From Hemicordylus capensis (taxonomy: Eukaryota > Chordata > Lepidosauria > Squamata > Cordylidae), in NCBI RefSeq assembly GCF_027244095.1, contig NC_069657.1:307843674-307907673 (forward strand): DNA of 64,000 nt, read 5' to 3'. Within the stretch, counting starts at the first letter, position 1, and each line of letters opens with the position of its first letter. Below are positions 52,340-63,849 of this stretch, one piece after another. A program made the translations under genes and the position numbers. Under the pieces are notes generated by a model that ran no database searches, was not told the origin of the DNA, and saw nothing but the letters and a program-made list of their open reading frames with translations.

Positions 52340-54180
52340 CCTCCCTCCCTCTCCTCCTCTCCTTTGTTATGGAGCAGAGCAATCAGGGCATTTTGCATAT
52401 TCGCATGCACAAGGCAAAGAAAACTCAGCAAACGCAGCCTAAACGGACCATCCAGGTCCCTCAAGCCCATGCCGGGTCTTTGGATCCGCCGCAGCCCCCG
52501 CGGCTGACGCCAGACTCTCTCTGGGGCGGGACGGCCACAGAACTCAAAGGAGAGCTGCAGAAGCTCAGCTAACGTCCCTCACCAGGACGCAGAAGCGCTT
52601 TCGCCCGCTCTCCCCCGACCCAGCTCTCCAGGCAGCCGAGATAGTGGACCTGGAGGAGGCTTCCCCCTCAGACGCCGAGGCCGTCCGCTACCCAGCTGAG
52701 CCCCCCGCCGGCCTCCCCCGCGGGGCCGCTGGAGAGGGAAACGCTGCTGCCCGCCTCCTCTATTGCCAACGTCCTGGGCCCCTCAGCAGGCGGCCCCTCC
52801 ACGATGCGCCCAGCCAACCAAGTAGCAACGGGCCATTCTGACTCTCTCCTGTTGATCCCTCCCGCACAGCAGGCCTCAGCAGCAGCTACGCCTACTCACG
52901 AGGAGGCCAGCAGCCACCATCCAGCCAGACCGGTGAGTCCTGAACCTCATGGCTCCCCATTCCCGGGCCAATCCAATCCTGCTAGGCTCCCCTCCACTCC
53001 TTCTGCCCCAGTGAGCCTAGACCTTCCCCAAGACATGCCCGTGGCCTGGCAAGCCTGGTTTGTGGAGGCAATGCATGCATCACTGGAGAGTCTCAAGCCC
53101 CAACAGGCAAAGCATAAAAAGCGCAAACGCAAAGAGATGCCTTCCCCTTCTTCTGGGGATTCCTCCTCTTCCTTATCAGAGACCACTGGCAATCCTAAGT
53201 GGTCCCACAGGTCTAAGGGGGAAAAGAGGGCATCCAAACGTAGCAAGGCCAAAAATCCAAAAGAACTTCTAAACGTGACCACCGCCATTCTAATCTACAC
53301 TCTTCTGATATCTCTGATTATGACTCCCCGGACCCTCGCCTTCCCCCCTCGGAAATGCCAGTGGAACTACCTCCCACTTTACCACTACAGGCTCCCTTGG
53401 CCAGGCCTTCATCTCAACTCCCACTCGCCCCGGGTTCAGGAATCCCTATTCAGGACCCTACCCCCAGCGAAGAGGGCAAGTGGTCTGACGGCCAGCAGCC
53501 GGATTCATCCCAATCCTTCTGCAGGCTCCTGCTGCCTGAGGAATTTTCTCAGCTCCTCCTGAAAGCCCTGTACACTCTGGGCCTTCATTCAGACCTACCT
53601 AAGGAAGCTCCTCCTCCTTCTAGAGAATCTTTGGTGCTTCCTACTGCTGCATCTAACCAACCTCTTTTTCCTCTCCCTAAGACTTTTTCAGAGGTAGTGA
53701 AACAGAAATGGCAAGCCCCCTCTTCCTCCAAGAAAACGGCGGCTATTGTCTCCAAGCAGTATGCTTTCATTCCTGCAGCAACAGCCCTTTTTCAGACCCC
53801 ACCTGGTCGATGGCCCAGTGGCTGCCCTTACTTCGGGGGCCATTCTGGCAAGAGATGGGGAGTCCTCCCTTAAGGACCCCACAGAAAGAAAATTGGAAGC
53901 ACAGCTGCGCAAGAACACTGACGCCATATCGATCTCCATCAAGGCCTCTGTTGCTGCCTCCATTCTTTCCAGGGCAGCCCTCCTGTGGTCGGACGAATTG
54001 CTTCAAATTCTGCCCCTCGAACCAGCGTGCCAACGCCTCATTGCACTAAAAATCCAGAAGGCACAGGCCTTTATTGCTGACGCTACCCTGGACTCGGTGC
54101 GCTTCGGGGCAAGGGCACAGCGACTAACATCGTTGCACGGCGTACCCTATGGCTCAAGCACTGGCAAGTGGACCAGACCT
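52340..54180 (+). mobile_element. DIRS gag-like region (fossil)
   Basis: A Pro/Ser-rich sequence with a basic patch (KPQQAKHKKRKRKE) occupies the place of the DIRS first ORF. Its assignment rests mostly on position, since these proteins are poorly conserved. Confidence 0.55.
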
Positions 54181-54199
54181 CCCGCACAAACCTGATCGC

Positions 54200-55029
54200 T
54201 GTGCCCTTTACAGTTTCCAAACTATTTGGCGATGAGGCCCTGCAAGAGGTCCTCATTGACACAAAGGACAAAAAGAAGGTTCTCCCTTCTTCCTTTCGCA
54301 GAGACGATAAACGCCAGAACCGCAAGAACTTCCAGCCTTTTCGTTCCTTTCGCCAGAATTTCAAGCCCAGAGACCGTGATTTCTGTACATCCCGCCCTCA
54401 GTGGAATCGACAACGCTTCAACCCTTGCAGTTCAACCAACAAGCAGTTCGGGCAACTCCCCAAGCCATGGCAGGTCTCCTGACTCTCTGCCCCATCACGT
54501 GGGGGGCCGCCTAGCCCATTATTTCCACGCATGGGACTCCTCCATCTCCGATCGTTGGGTGCTGGACTCCATCCAAAACGGGTGCAAGATCGAATTCACT
54601 TCACGTCCCAGAAGTCGCTTCCTTCCAACCCTTCGGTCCTGGTGTCACCACAAACACTCAGCTCTGCTGCAGGAGATATTCCACCTCCTTCACATCTCAG
54701 CCATAAAATGGGTTCCAAGGGAACACCAGGGACACGGCATTTATTCCATCTTATTCACCGTCCCCAAGCGGGACGGCTCACTGCGTGCTGTCCTCGATCT
54801 AAAATTTTTGAACAAATTCGTCAAACGTCGCAGGTTCCGCATGGAGACGGTCCGTTCTATCTCAGAGGCCTTACACCATGGGGACTTTCTAGCCTCAGTT
54901 GACCTGACAGAGGCATACCTGCACGTCCCAATTCATCCAGATCATCACCATTTTCTTCGTTTCTCCTACAACGGCTCCCACTACCAATACACCACCCTTC
55001 CATTCGGCCTCTCCTCCGCCCCCCGAATA
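54200..55029 (+). mobile_element. DIRS reverse transcriptase region, first part (fossil)
   Basis: The sequence reads FTVPKRDGSLRAVLDLKFLN, DFLASVDLTEAYLHVPI and TTLPFGLSSAP, which are hallmark blocks of DIRS/Ngaro-type reverse transcriptase. The region is interrupted by the LINE at 55030. Confidence 0.85.
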
Positions 55030-55033
55030 TTTT

Positions 55034-55068
<35 letters not shown>

Positions 55069-57622
55069 TTCGATTTTTATACCGCCCTTCCAAGCTGGAT
55101 CAGGGCGGTTTACAATTAAAAAACAGAAATCATTAAAAACAATTAAAATAGAAATACAAATATAAACATCAAATTTAAAAACATCTTAAAAAACAATTAA
55201 ACTATCAAAACAATTAAAACCCTGAAAACCAGGTTAAGATTAAAACAGTTAAAACTAAATTAAAAACCCTGAAAGGCCAGGCCAAACAGATAGGTTTTAA
55301 GGGCTCTCTTGAAAGACAGCAAAGAATTAAGATTACGAATTTCTGCCGGGAGTGCATTCCACAGGCCCGCCTCTGAGTCGCCACCAGACGAACCGGTGGT
55401 AACTGGAGACGGACCTCCCCAGATGACCTTAACGTGCGGTGGGGATCATGTAAAAGAAGGCACTCTCTAAGATATCTCAGACCCAAGCTGTTCAGGGCTT
55501 TAAAGGTAATAACCAGCACTTTGTATTTTGCCCGGAAACATATCGGCAGCCAGTGTAGCTGTTTCAAAACAGGCATGATATGGTCTCTCCGGGTTGCCCC
55601 AGAGACCAACCTGGCTGCCGCATTCTGAACTAACTGAAGTTTCCGGACTACGTACAAAGGCAGCCCCACGTAGAGCGCATTGCAATAGTCAAGCCGGGAG
55701 GTTACCAGCTGATGCATGACTGTTCTGAGGTCATCCTCTTCGAGGAATGGGCACAGCTGTCGAATCAGCCGAAACTGATAGAAAGCACTCCTGGCCATGG
55801 CCTCCACCTGAGATACCAGGGTGAGGCCTGGGTCCAGGAGTACTCCCAAGCTGTGCACCTGCTCCTTCTGGGGGAGTGTAACCCCATCCAGCACAGGAAG
55901 ATCTAACTCGCCCCTCAGATTCTGAGCCACCACAATGAGCACCTCCGTCCTGCTTGGATTCAGCTTCAATTTGTTATCCCTCATCCAGCCCATTACTGCC
56001 TTCAGGCAGGCATTTAGAGAATGAGTGCCATTACCTGAAGATGAAAAGGAGAAGTAGATTTGGGTGTCATCAGCATACTGATAGCACCCAGCACCAAACC
56101 TCCTGATGACCTCACCCAGCAGTTTCATGTAGATGTTAAAAGGCATTGGTGACAGAATGGAGCCCTGAGGGACTCCATATAACAGCTCCCGTTTTGAGGA
56201 GCAACTGTCACCAAGCTCCACCATCTGGAATCTACCCGAGAGATAGGAACGGAACCACTGCAAAGCAGTGCCCCCTATCCCCAACTCCCCCAGGCGATCC
56301 AGAAGGATACCATGGTCAGTGGCATCGAACACCGCTGAGAGATCCAGAAGAACCAGCAGAGTCACACTCCTTCTGTCGATTCCCCGGTAAAGGTCATCTA
56401 TCAGGCCGACCAAGGCTGTCTCAACCCCATAGCCAGCTCTAAAGCCAGTTTGAAATGGGTCTAGATAATCAGTTTCCTCCCAGACTGCCTGGAGCTGGTC
56501 GGCCACCACCTCTCAATCACCTAGCCCAACCAAAGGAGATTGGCCTGTAGCTATCCATCGCTAAGGGGTCCAGGGAAGGCTTCTTTAAAAGTGGTCTAAC
56601 CATTGGCTCCTTCAGGCAGGGGGGCACCTTACCCTCCCTCAGCGATGCATTTATGATTTTAACTAGGCCACCTCCAACAATCTCCCTGCTGGATAGAAGC
56701 AGCCAAGTCGGGCAAGGATCCAGAGAACAGGTGGTAGGCCGCACCGCCCCAAGCAGCTTGTCCGCATCCTCAGGAGTCACAGATTGAAACTGATCTAATC
56801 TAATACTGCAAGAGGGACCTTTTGAAATCCCACTGGGTCCAGCAGCCTTTTCGGACGGACCATCCTAATAGGTCCACCACCCCTGCAGGGGTGGATTGAG
56901 GCTGTGAGCCCAACCTTAACCAGGTAGTGGTCCGTCCATGACAATGGGGAAACCACTGGGTCCCCCACCCATGGAACACCCCCCTGATCTGAACAAAAGA
57001 CCAAATTGAGTGCATGGCCAGCCACATGAGTCGGTTCAGAAACCAACTGGGATAGGCCCATAGTTGTCATGGCCGCTATGAACTCCTGAGCCGCACCAGA
57101 CAAGCCAGCCCCAAAGTGGATATTGAAGTCCCCCAGCACCAAAAGTTTAGGAGACTCCAACACCAACTCCGCGACCAGCTCCGTCAGCTCAGTTAGGGAG
57201 TCAGTTGGGCAGCGGGGTGGACGGTACACCAACAGAATCCCCAATCTATCCCTAGTTCCCAGCCTCAAAAATATGCACTCAATATAAGTCAGCTGTCTCA
57301 CAGGGGCCCTGGTAAGGGAAATGGTATTCTTATGGACCACAGCCACTCCACCACCACCCCGCCCACTTCCCCTGGCCTGCTCCACGACAGAGTAACCTAG
57401 CGGGAGAAGCTGAGCCCACACTGGACCACTCGCCTCCCCCAACCAGGTCTCGGTTATACATGCCAGGTCAGCTCCCTCATCCACGATCAAATCGTGGACA
57501 ATTTCGATCTTATTCTGAACTGACCTGGCATTGCAGAGGAGCAAGGCCAGATTCTGTGGGTCGTTGGAGCTGCTCCCCAAGGCCAAAGAGTTGACAGAAC
57601 AGTTGGAAGTGGAAACAGTCTT
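55030..57622 (-). mobile_element. L2-clade LINE nested in the DIRS element
   Basis: Inserted in reverse orientation, with its (TTTA)n tail at 55030-55070. On the minus strand, 57655-56795 encodes the APE-type endonuclease (NLALLLCNARSVQNKIEIVH, ADLACITETWLG, LVLGDFNIHFGAG, SWTDHYLV). 56780-56517 encodes the linker (LDPCPTWLLLSSREIVGGGL), and 56509-55214 the reverse transcriptase with an intact YADD (GCYQYADDTQIYF) and the LVSGATRRDHIMPVLKQLHW end. About 0.5 kb between endonuclease and linker, present in the copy at 48505, is missing. The 431-residue RT frame is nearly uninterrupted, so it is the youngest L2-clade copy here. 5'-truncated, without ORF1. Confidence 0.92.
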
Positions 57623-58960
57623 TACAAAGATCCTCGCTCCTCTACTGGCACACATGCGCCTTCAGAAGATAAGGATCGTTGGGTACTTGGACGACATTTT
57701 GATTTAGTCACCCTCCCTTCAGTCAGCCCAAGCAGACCTGGACTGGGTCCTCTCCACCCTCGATGCACACGGCTTCCTGGTGAACACCGCCAAAAGCAAT
57801 CTGACTCCCTCCAACAGACTACAGCATCTTGGGGTGGTCATAGACACCCTCTCAGATCGCCTCTTCGTTCCCCAGGACAGGATCGCCAAGAGCCAAGTGC
57901 TGATTCGCCAAACCCTTTGTTTCAGGTCAACCCAGCTGCTCTCCCTGGCACAACTCCTAGGTCTGATGGTCTCCTCCCTGGAAGCTGTTCCCTGGGTTCG
58001 CCTTCACCTCCGCTCCCTTCAATGGTTCCTGCTCCCACATCAGGCCGCCATCGCCCTGAGGAGTCGCAAGAGAGTGGAACTCCCCTCACCAGTACATCTC
58101 TCTCTGAACTGGTGGCTTCTGGACTCCAACCTGACCAAGGGGCAACCCTTCCTGGACCCTCCCCGCTCCATCATCACGACCAATGCCAGCCTCTTGGGCT
58201 GGGGGGCTCAGTACCTCAATCTCTCAGCCCAGGGCTCCTGGTCCCCATCCGAAGCCAGTCACAGTATCAATTGGCTCGAGCTCAGGGCCATTTGCCTGGT
58301 GCTCCTAGCCTTCAGGCGCCAGATTCAACATCAAGATGTCTTGATTCGAACAGACAACACAACCGCCAAGGCCCATGTGAACTGCCAGGGGGGCACCAGA
58401 TCCAAATCTCTTCATGCAGAGGCTGTCCTTCTCCTAACTTGGGCGGAAGCACACCTTACATCGATCCTGGCCCATCACATCAGTGGCTCTCTGAATACTC
58501 AAGCTGACTGGCTCAGCCGACAAGAGCTTCACCCGGCAGAGTGGAGACTCAAACCCGAGATCTTCCTTCAGCTCTCTCGCCGCCTAGGCCATCCCTCAGT
58601 GGATCTCTTAGCATCGCCAGCGAACTCCCAGCTCCCAAGATTCTTCTCCCAGTTCCCGTGCTCCGCAGTGGAGGCAGTGGACTCCCTTTTGTCTCCCTGG
58701 CCCAGGGAGCTCCTCTATGCCTTTTCTCCAATACCTCTCCTCAGCAGATTTCTCTGTCGTGTCTGCCTCCTCCACGCACAAGTAATCCTAGTGGCTCCCT
58801 TCTGGCCGAGGCGCCCCTGGTTCCCAGAGTTACTCCATCTCGCCGTGGAAGGTCCCTGGTTCCTGCCTCCCGCCCCAGACCTCCTCAGCCAAGGCCCAGT
58901 CTTCCACCAAGATCCCATGTGGTTCCAGCTTGCCGCCTGGAGGCTGAGCGGCGCCGACTG
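57622..58960 (+). mobile_element. DIRS reverse transcriptase end and RNase H region (fossil)
   Basis: GYLDD-type active-site sequence lies near 57690. An RNase H-like segment follows (TTNASLLGWGAQYLNL, INWLELRAICLVLLAFRRQI, VLIRTDNTTAKAHVN, SGSLNTQADWLSRQ). The order RT then RNase H fits DIRS. Confidence 0.85.
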
Positions 58961-58964
58961 AGCA

Positions 58965-59993
58965 AGAGCGGCTACAAGCAAAAAGTCCTGTCTACAATAC
59001 TGGCCTCTCGCCAGGCCTCTACCAACCGCATTTACCAATCTGCTTGGAGGGTATTCCTCCGCTGGTGCAACAAGATTGGCACTCCCCCCCGACCAATGTC
59101 AGATGCCAGAACTACTCCATTTCCTTCAGGATGGCCTAGACAAAGGCCTCAAGGCTAATACTATTAAGAGACATGCGGCTGCACTCCTTCCCCTTCTCTC
59201 TCCCTCTGTTCAGCGTGACTCTCAGTCTCAGATGCACCTCCGTCGCTTCCTGAGGGCCACCACTCTTTCCTCCCCACCTGTGGTCCACAGGTTCCCATCC
59301 TGGGAGCTCCACAAAGTGCTGCGAGTCCTCCACGCTCCACCTTTTGAACCGATAAAATCCATCCCGCTCCAGATCCTGTCGTACAAACTCATCTTCCTAG
59401 TGGCAATCACCTCCGCACGTCGGATCTCGGAACTCAAAGCCCTCTCTGCCAATCCGCAGCTATGCGTTTTCTCTCAGGACTCTGTTCGTCTAATTCCCGA
59501 CCCGTCCTTCCTACCTAAGGTCCCTTCGATCTTCCATAGATCCCAGGATGTTCTGCTCCCGTCTTTCTGCCCTAACCGTTCTAACCGGAAGGAAAAACAA
59601 TGGCACAAACTCGATGTACGTCGATGCCTAAAGACCTATATTTCCAGGACTGCTTTGTTCAGTCCTCTGAATCCCTATTTGTGTCCTTTCTCCTGGCCTC
59701 CATGGGTTGCCCGGTTTCCTCATCAACTCTGGCTCGGTGGATCAAGGCATGTATTGCATTGGCCTAGGAGGTGCAACACATTCCTCCTCCTCTCAGACTC
59801 ACTGCTCACTCTACACGCTCTGCCGCCATGTCTGCAGCCTTTTCAACCAATGCACCACTGGATGAAGTATGCAGAGCGGCTGCTTGGTCGTGGATCATCC
59901 ACATTCACACGACACTATAAACTAGACCTCTTCAAATCAGCCCAAGCTGCATTTGGCAGAAGGGTACTTCAGCAGGTTCTTCCGCCCCAGTAG
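58965..59993 (+). mobile_element. DIRS tyrosine recombinase region (fossil)
   Basis: N-terminal SAM-like sequence (TNRIYQSAWRVFLRWCNK) and a catalytic part (ISYKLIFLVAITSARR-like box with ISELKALS, later TFTRHYKLD) match DIRS recombinases. This enzyme replaces the integrase of LTR elements. Confidence 0.8.
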
Positions 59994-60029
59994 CCGACGA
60001 CGCTCCCACCCAGGGTCTTCAGCTGTGGC

Positions 60030-60140
60030 ATGTCCCACGTGAGAGGTCCTCACCCGGCAGCCAAGAAAGGAGCATTGGTCACTCACCGTGAAGGCTTCTT
60101 CTGGCTGCCGGTGTCGAGGACCTCTCGACCCACCCAGGTC
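60030..60140. repeat. DIRS internal complementary region
   Basis: GTGAGAGGTCCTCACCCGGC copies the outer end of the left repeat and CACTCACCGTGAAGGCTTCT copies the outer end of the right repeat, joined head to head. This is the template region DIRS elements use to complete their circular intermediate. Confidence 0.75.
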
Positions 60141-60241
60141 GTCTATGGCTACTGGTTCTGCACTCTTTGTATTTTCTTCCTGGGGGGCCTGATTAACTGT
60201 ACTCTTTTCTTATACCTTTCTTAGCAGCTCAGCTAGACTAA

Positions 60242-60391
60242 ACAAAACTGGGAGGGGTCATCCTTCCCCGCCTTTTAAAGGCTTTGCTTAATTGATTGTT
60301 CTGCCTCTGGAGCGTGCGGGCAAGGATAACCCACGTGAGAGGTCCTCAACACCGGCAGCCAGAAGCCTTCACGGTGAGTGGCCAATGCTTC
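60242..60391 (-). repeat. DIRS right inverted terminal repeat
   Basis: This is complementary to 52081-52204. It runs about 25 bp further out (AGAAGCCTTCACGGTGAGTG), the extension also found in the internal complementary region. Confidence 0.85.
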
Positions 60392-60399
60392 TATCTCAG

Positions 60400-61540
60400 G
60401 CAGGGAGCGCTGGAGTTTCACGCCATAGTAAGACCTCACTGCAGAGCAAGGAGGTGTCTGAAACTGCCTAGCTAGCATCTTAATCCAAGGGGTCCAAAAT
60501 GTCTGTTTGCCAGGCTAGGATCAGGTTTGAAGCAGGGGCTTGTGCGTGGCATGTGCCAAGAGGCAGATCCAGGAAGCAAGGAGAGAACAGAGGCTGGCCC
60601 TGCTCCAGGGGCTCAATGCCAGTCTTGGGCAGAGTTTCCTACCAACAAGCCATCTGGAAGCTTCCTTGTTCTTCTGAGGTTTCTTGGCTGTAGTATCCAG
60701 GGGCTCTGAAGGTGGGATACCAGTGTATTAATCTTCTTTGTGGGGATCACAGATGCTGTAGGGGGAAATCAGCACTGTTTGGGAAGAAACACAAATAAAA
60801 AGCTGTGTGTGGGCCAAATTCAATTAGTGGTCAGGAGTTGCTCTGATTGCATTAATGTGTGGTTGGATCCAGGATCCTTCCTTTCTTGCTTTGAATGGAA
60901 ATTCGGCTTTGTCCCAAATGCAGGAATGCTGGTGCAGACTCATCTTCCCCAGGCTATAAGTGTGACACCATTGCCTATATTACTACCTTGCTTGCCCAAA
61001 ATGGAGGCCAAGCCTCCAGGCCTAAGTGTTGGTTCATACAGCAGCAGTTTGCTGGGCTGAAATGAGAGCTGAATTTCAAAATGGAGGGGAGGGGCTGCTT
61101 GGCAAAAGGAATGGAACACAAAGGTCCAGGTTATCAGGAAATGCTACCTGTATACGTTTGTGATGCGGAATGCCATTAAATGTTCTACTTATCAACAAGT
61201 TCTTCCTGTATACAAAGTTTGACAAGTATACATTTGTGCTGTGCAGCTGAGTGCCATTACAAAGCCATGCTTATCAGATAATTCTACCTGTATGAGAAGC
61301 TGACGTCTGATGAACATGTTTGTTATGTTGCGTGCAATAAAATGGGCTAGGGAATTTCAACAGGAATACATTTTTGCTGTTCTGGAAAACATTGGCAGTA
61401 TGCAAACCTGACAAGTGCATGTATCGGATGCTATACCAACTGTAGGTTAAGAAACGAAGAGACCTCCTGCAACGTCCATCTTACCAGCCTTCTGTTTGCA
61501 ACAGTGGCCAATCACATGCCTCTGTAAAGGCTGCAAGCAG
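60400..61540. other. Intergenic; diverged partial repeats, otherwise unassigned
   Basis: Around 61140-61300, CTGTATACGTTTGTGATGC ... GCCATTA recurs in diverged form as CAAGTATACATTTGTGCTGT ... GCCATTA. This may be an old tandem repeat of about 100 bp. Confidence 0.3.
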
Positions 61541-61549
61541 GGCAAACAG

Positions 61550-62090
61550 GTTCAGGGGTTCGCGGTTCACAGTTTTGGTTCGGGAGTTTGACAGTTCGGG
61601 GGTCGAACTGAACCCCCCCGTTCAGTCTGGACCCGGACCACCACCACCCCGAATTCGGGGGGTTTGTGGACCGAAAATGAGTTTTAACAAAATTAAAGGG
61701 TTTTTTTAACCTTGTACTCCGCTCGGGGGAGTTCCTGGAGGTGGGGGGTGTCAACAGAAGTCCCTCCCTCCCCCGACAGCCTTCTAAATCACCCCCTTGC
61801 CCTATTCGGGCGCTCTTCGGGCTTCACCCGGTGGCCATGTTGGGAGCTGGGTGCCTGCGGTGATTTAGAAGGCCAGTGGGGGAAGGGGGAACCTACGTGG
61901 ACACCCCCCCCCGCTGCCTCCAGGAACTCCCCCAAGGGGAGTACAAGGTTAAAAAGTTTTTTGTATTATTTACAATTTTCGGTCCATGAACCCCCCTGAA
62001 GCAAACTGGGTGGTGTTCGAGGCGTGCCGGACCAAACTGGCCCGGTTGGTTTCAAGGCCGATTTGGCTTTGAACCGAACCAGAAAATGAA
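61550..62090. mobile_element. Foldback element with arms of about 220 bp
   Basis: The left arm (about 61555-61790) and right arm (about 61850-62085) are complementary. Examples are GTACTCCGCTCGGGGGAGTT against AACTCCCCCAAGGGGAGTAC, and GCCTTCTAAATCACC against GTGATTTAGAAGGC. It is probably a non-autonomous DNA transposon; no clear terminal repeat or target duplication was found. Confidence 0.6.
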
Positions 62091-62099
62091 GGCAACAGG

Positions 62100-62970
62100 C
62101 AACTTCTTGTCTCTCCCCATCTTTCTCTCTCTGATAATTAGAGAAGAAACTATCTATGAACTCAAGGGTTCATTTGGTTATCACACCTATTAGCCATTGA
62201 TAGACTTATCATCTCGGGATTTGTCTAATCCTTTTTAAAAAGTCATCTGAGGGGTTAACTGCTTTTATGGACCACTGTGGTAATATTTATTGAAGGGTTG
62301 TACAGTGTATACTTTTTTTAAAAAAGTAGATAAAATATCTGCAGATGCTTATAATAAGGAAAGCAGCTTCAAGAGGATATTATTTTCCGAGGAGGAGCAA
62401 CAGAGGTTGGGGAGATGCTTTCTTCACCTGCCACATTTCTACTACAATTCCTTTCCCACTCCCTTCCCTGTTGGATTTTAAATATAAAATGCATTGATGT
62501 ATGGGGAAATCAAGTGTTTGGAGAGTAGGGAGGACTGGAGGAAAGGGACATTGCTCTATTCTATTCTATTCTATTCTATTCTATTCTATGTATCATATTT
62601 CTATACTGCCTGATTTTTATTATATAAAAATAAGGCGATGATTATTATTGTTACAGTTCCATGTATACAAATGTAGTTTCCAGACTCCTGTGAAAAGTTG
62701 CAGTGCTGATTCAAACATGCAGGAGGAACATTAGCCCAGCTGTGAAAATAGCCACTCCCCTGTGGTCAAAATCACAAGCTGCTAGCAAAGAACCTGCAAA
62801 GCTGGGAGAGAGTTGGTTCTTTTTTTCTCTTTCAGGTAACTGATGTGCCACAACTTACTGATACAGGTGTGCATGGAGAGATGGGCTTCTAAATCTTTTT
62901 ATCAGTTAGTAACTTCTGTGGATTTACTTGCAGGGCTCCTTCAAGTAAGTCCCAAGTTCCAAGCCCTCAG
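62100..62970. other. Intergenic; holds one pentanucleotide repeat
   Basis: A (TCTAT)n run of about seven units lies at 62554-62588. Otherwise nothing is recognised. Confidence 0.5.
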
Positions 62971-62971
62971 T

Positions 62972-63701
62972 GCTAGGGATCATTAGGAAGGGGATTGAAA
63001 ATAAAATGGCTAATATTATAATGCCCTTATACAAAACTATGGTATGACCACACTTGGAGTACTGTGTACAATTCTGGTCACCACATCTAAAAAAGGACAT
63101 TGTAGAACTGGAAAAGGTACAGAAGAGGGCAACTAAGATGATCAGGGGCCTAGAGCACCTTCCTTATGAGGCAAGACTACAACACCTGGGGCTTTTTAGT
63201 TTAGAAAAAAGACAACTGTGGGGAGACATGATAGAGGTCTATAAAATCATGCACGGTGAAGAGAAAGTGGATAGAGAGACATTCTTCTCCCTCTCCCATA
63301 ACACTAGAATCAGGGGTCATCCCATGAAATTGATTGCCAGCAAATCTAGGACCAACAAACGGAAGTACTTTTCCACACAAAGCATAATCCACTTGTGGAA
63401 TTCTCTGCCACAAGATGTGGTGACAGCCAACAACCTGGATGGCTTTAAGAGGGGTTTGGATAACTTCATGGAGGAGAGGTCTATCAACGGCTTCTAGTCG
63501 GAGGGCTGTGGGCCACCTTCAGCCTCAAAGGCAGGATGTCTCTGAGTACCAGTTGCAGGGGAGTAATGGCAGGAGAGAGGGCACGCCCTCAACTCCTGCC
63601 TGTGGCTTCTAGCGGCATTTGGTGGGCCACTGTGTGAAACAGCATGCTGGATTAGATGGGCCTTGGGCCTGATCCAGCAGGGCTGTTCTTATGTTCTTAG
63701 T
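62972..63701 (+). mobile_element. CR1 LINE, young 5'-truncated copy
   Basis: The frame at 63054-63497 reads MEYCVQFWSPHLKKDIVELE through NSLPQDVVTANNLDGFKRGL to a natural C-terminus (MEERSINGF). Upstream, GIIRKGIENKMANIIMPLYK is readable in frame. The 3' end is GGGCTGTTCTTATGTTCTTA, with two tail units. It is very close to the copy at 19243-19933. Confidence 0.92.
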
Positions 63702-63849
63702 GGTTTAGAGGAGATTAATTTGCATGGAAGTGAGCCTCTTAGTCACTATTTGCTTCTTATAGAGTGCGCACTGTACAGCAGGAGGTCAAAAATGTGAGGA
63801 AAATAACTGCCCATGCCTGAGACTAAAATAATAAAATCTCAATGAGATG

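Larger units (their letters stand above)
52080..60391 (+). mobile_element. DIRS tyrosine-recombinase retrotransposon, with nested LINE (fossil)
   Basis: This is a DIRS1-like element of about 5.7 kb plus a 2.6 kb LINE insertion. Parts in order: left inverted terminal repeat (about 52081-52204), gag-like region (about 52340-54180), reverse transcriptase and RNase H region (about 54200-55030 and 57622-58960, on either side of the LINE), tyrosine recombinase region (about 58965-59993), internal complementary region (about 60030-60140) and right inverted terminal repeat (60242-60391). It has inverted rather than direct repeats and a recombinase in place of an integrase, which is what defines DIRS. 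It is broken by the LINE and by several further changes. It predates the LINE, but the terminal repeats are still close to each other, so it is of moderate age. Confidence 0.9.

Noticed and set aside
55214-57655. Large minus-strand ORFs (431 and 286 residues) as host genes
   Set aside because: They are RT and APE-type endonuclease of one LINE inserted into the DIRS element.
57780-59993. 393- and 305-residue ORFs as host or bacterial recombinase genes
   Set aside because: They are RNase H and tyrosine recombinase regions of the DIRS fossil, between its inverted repeats.
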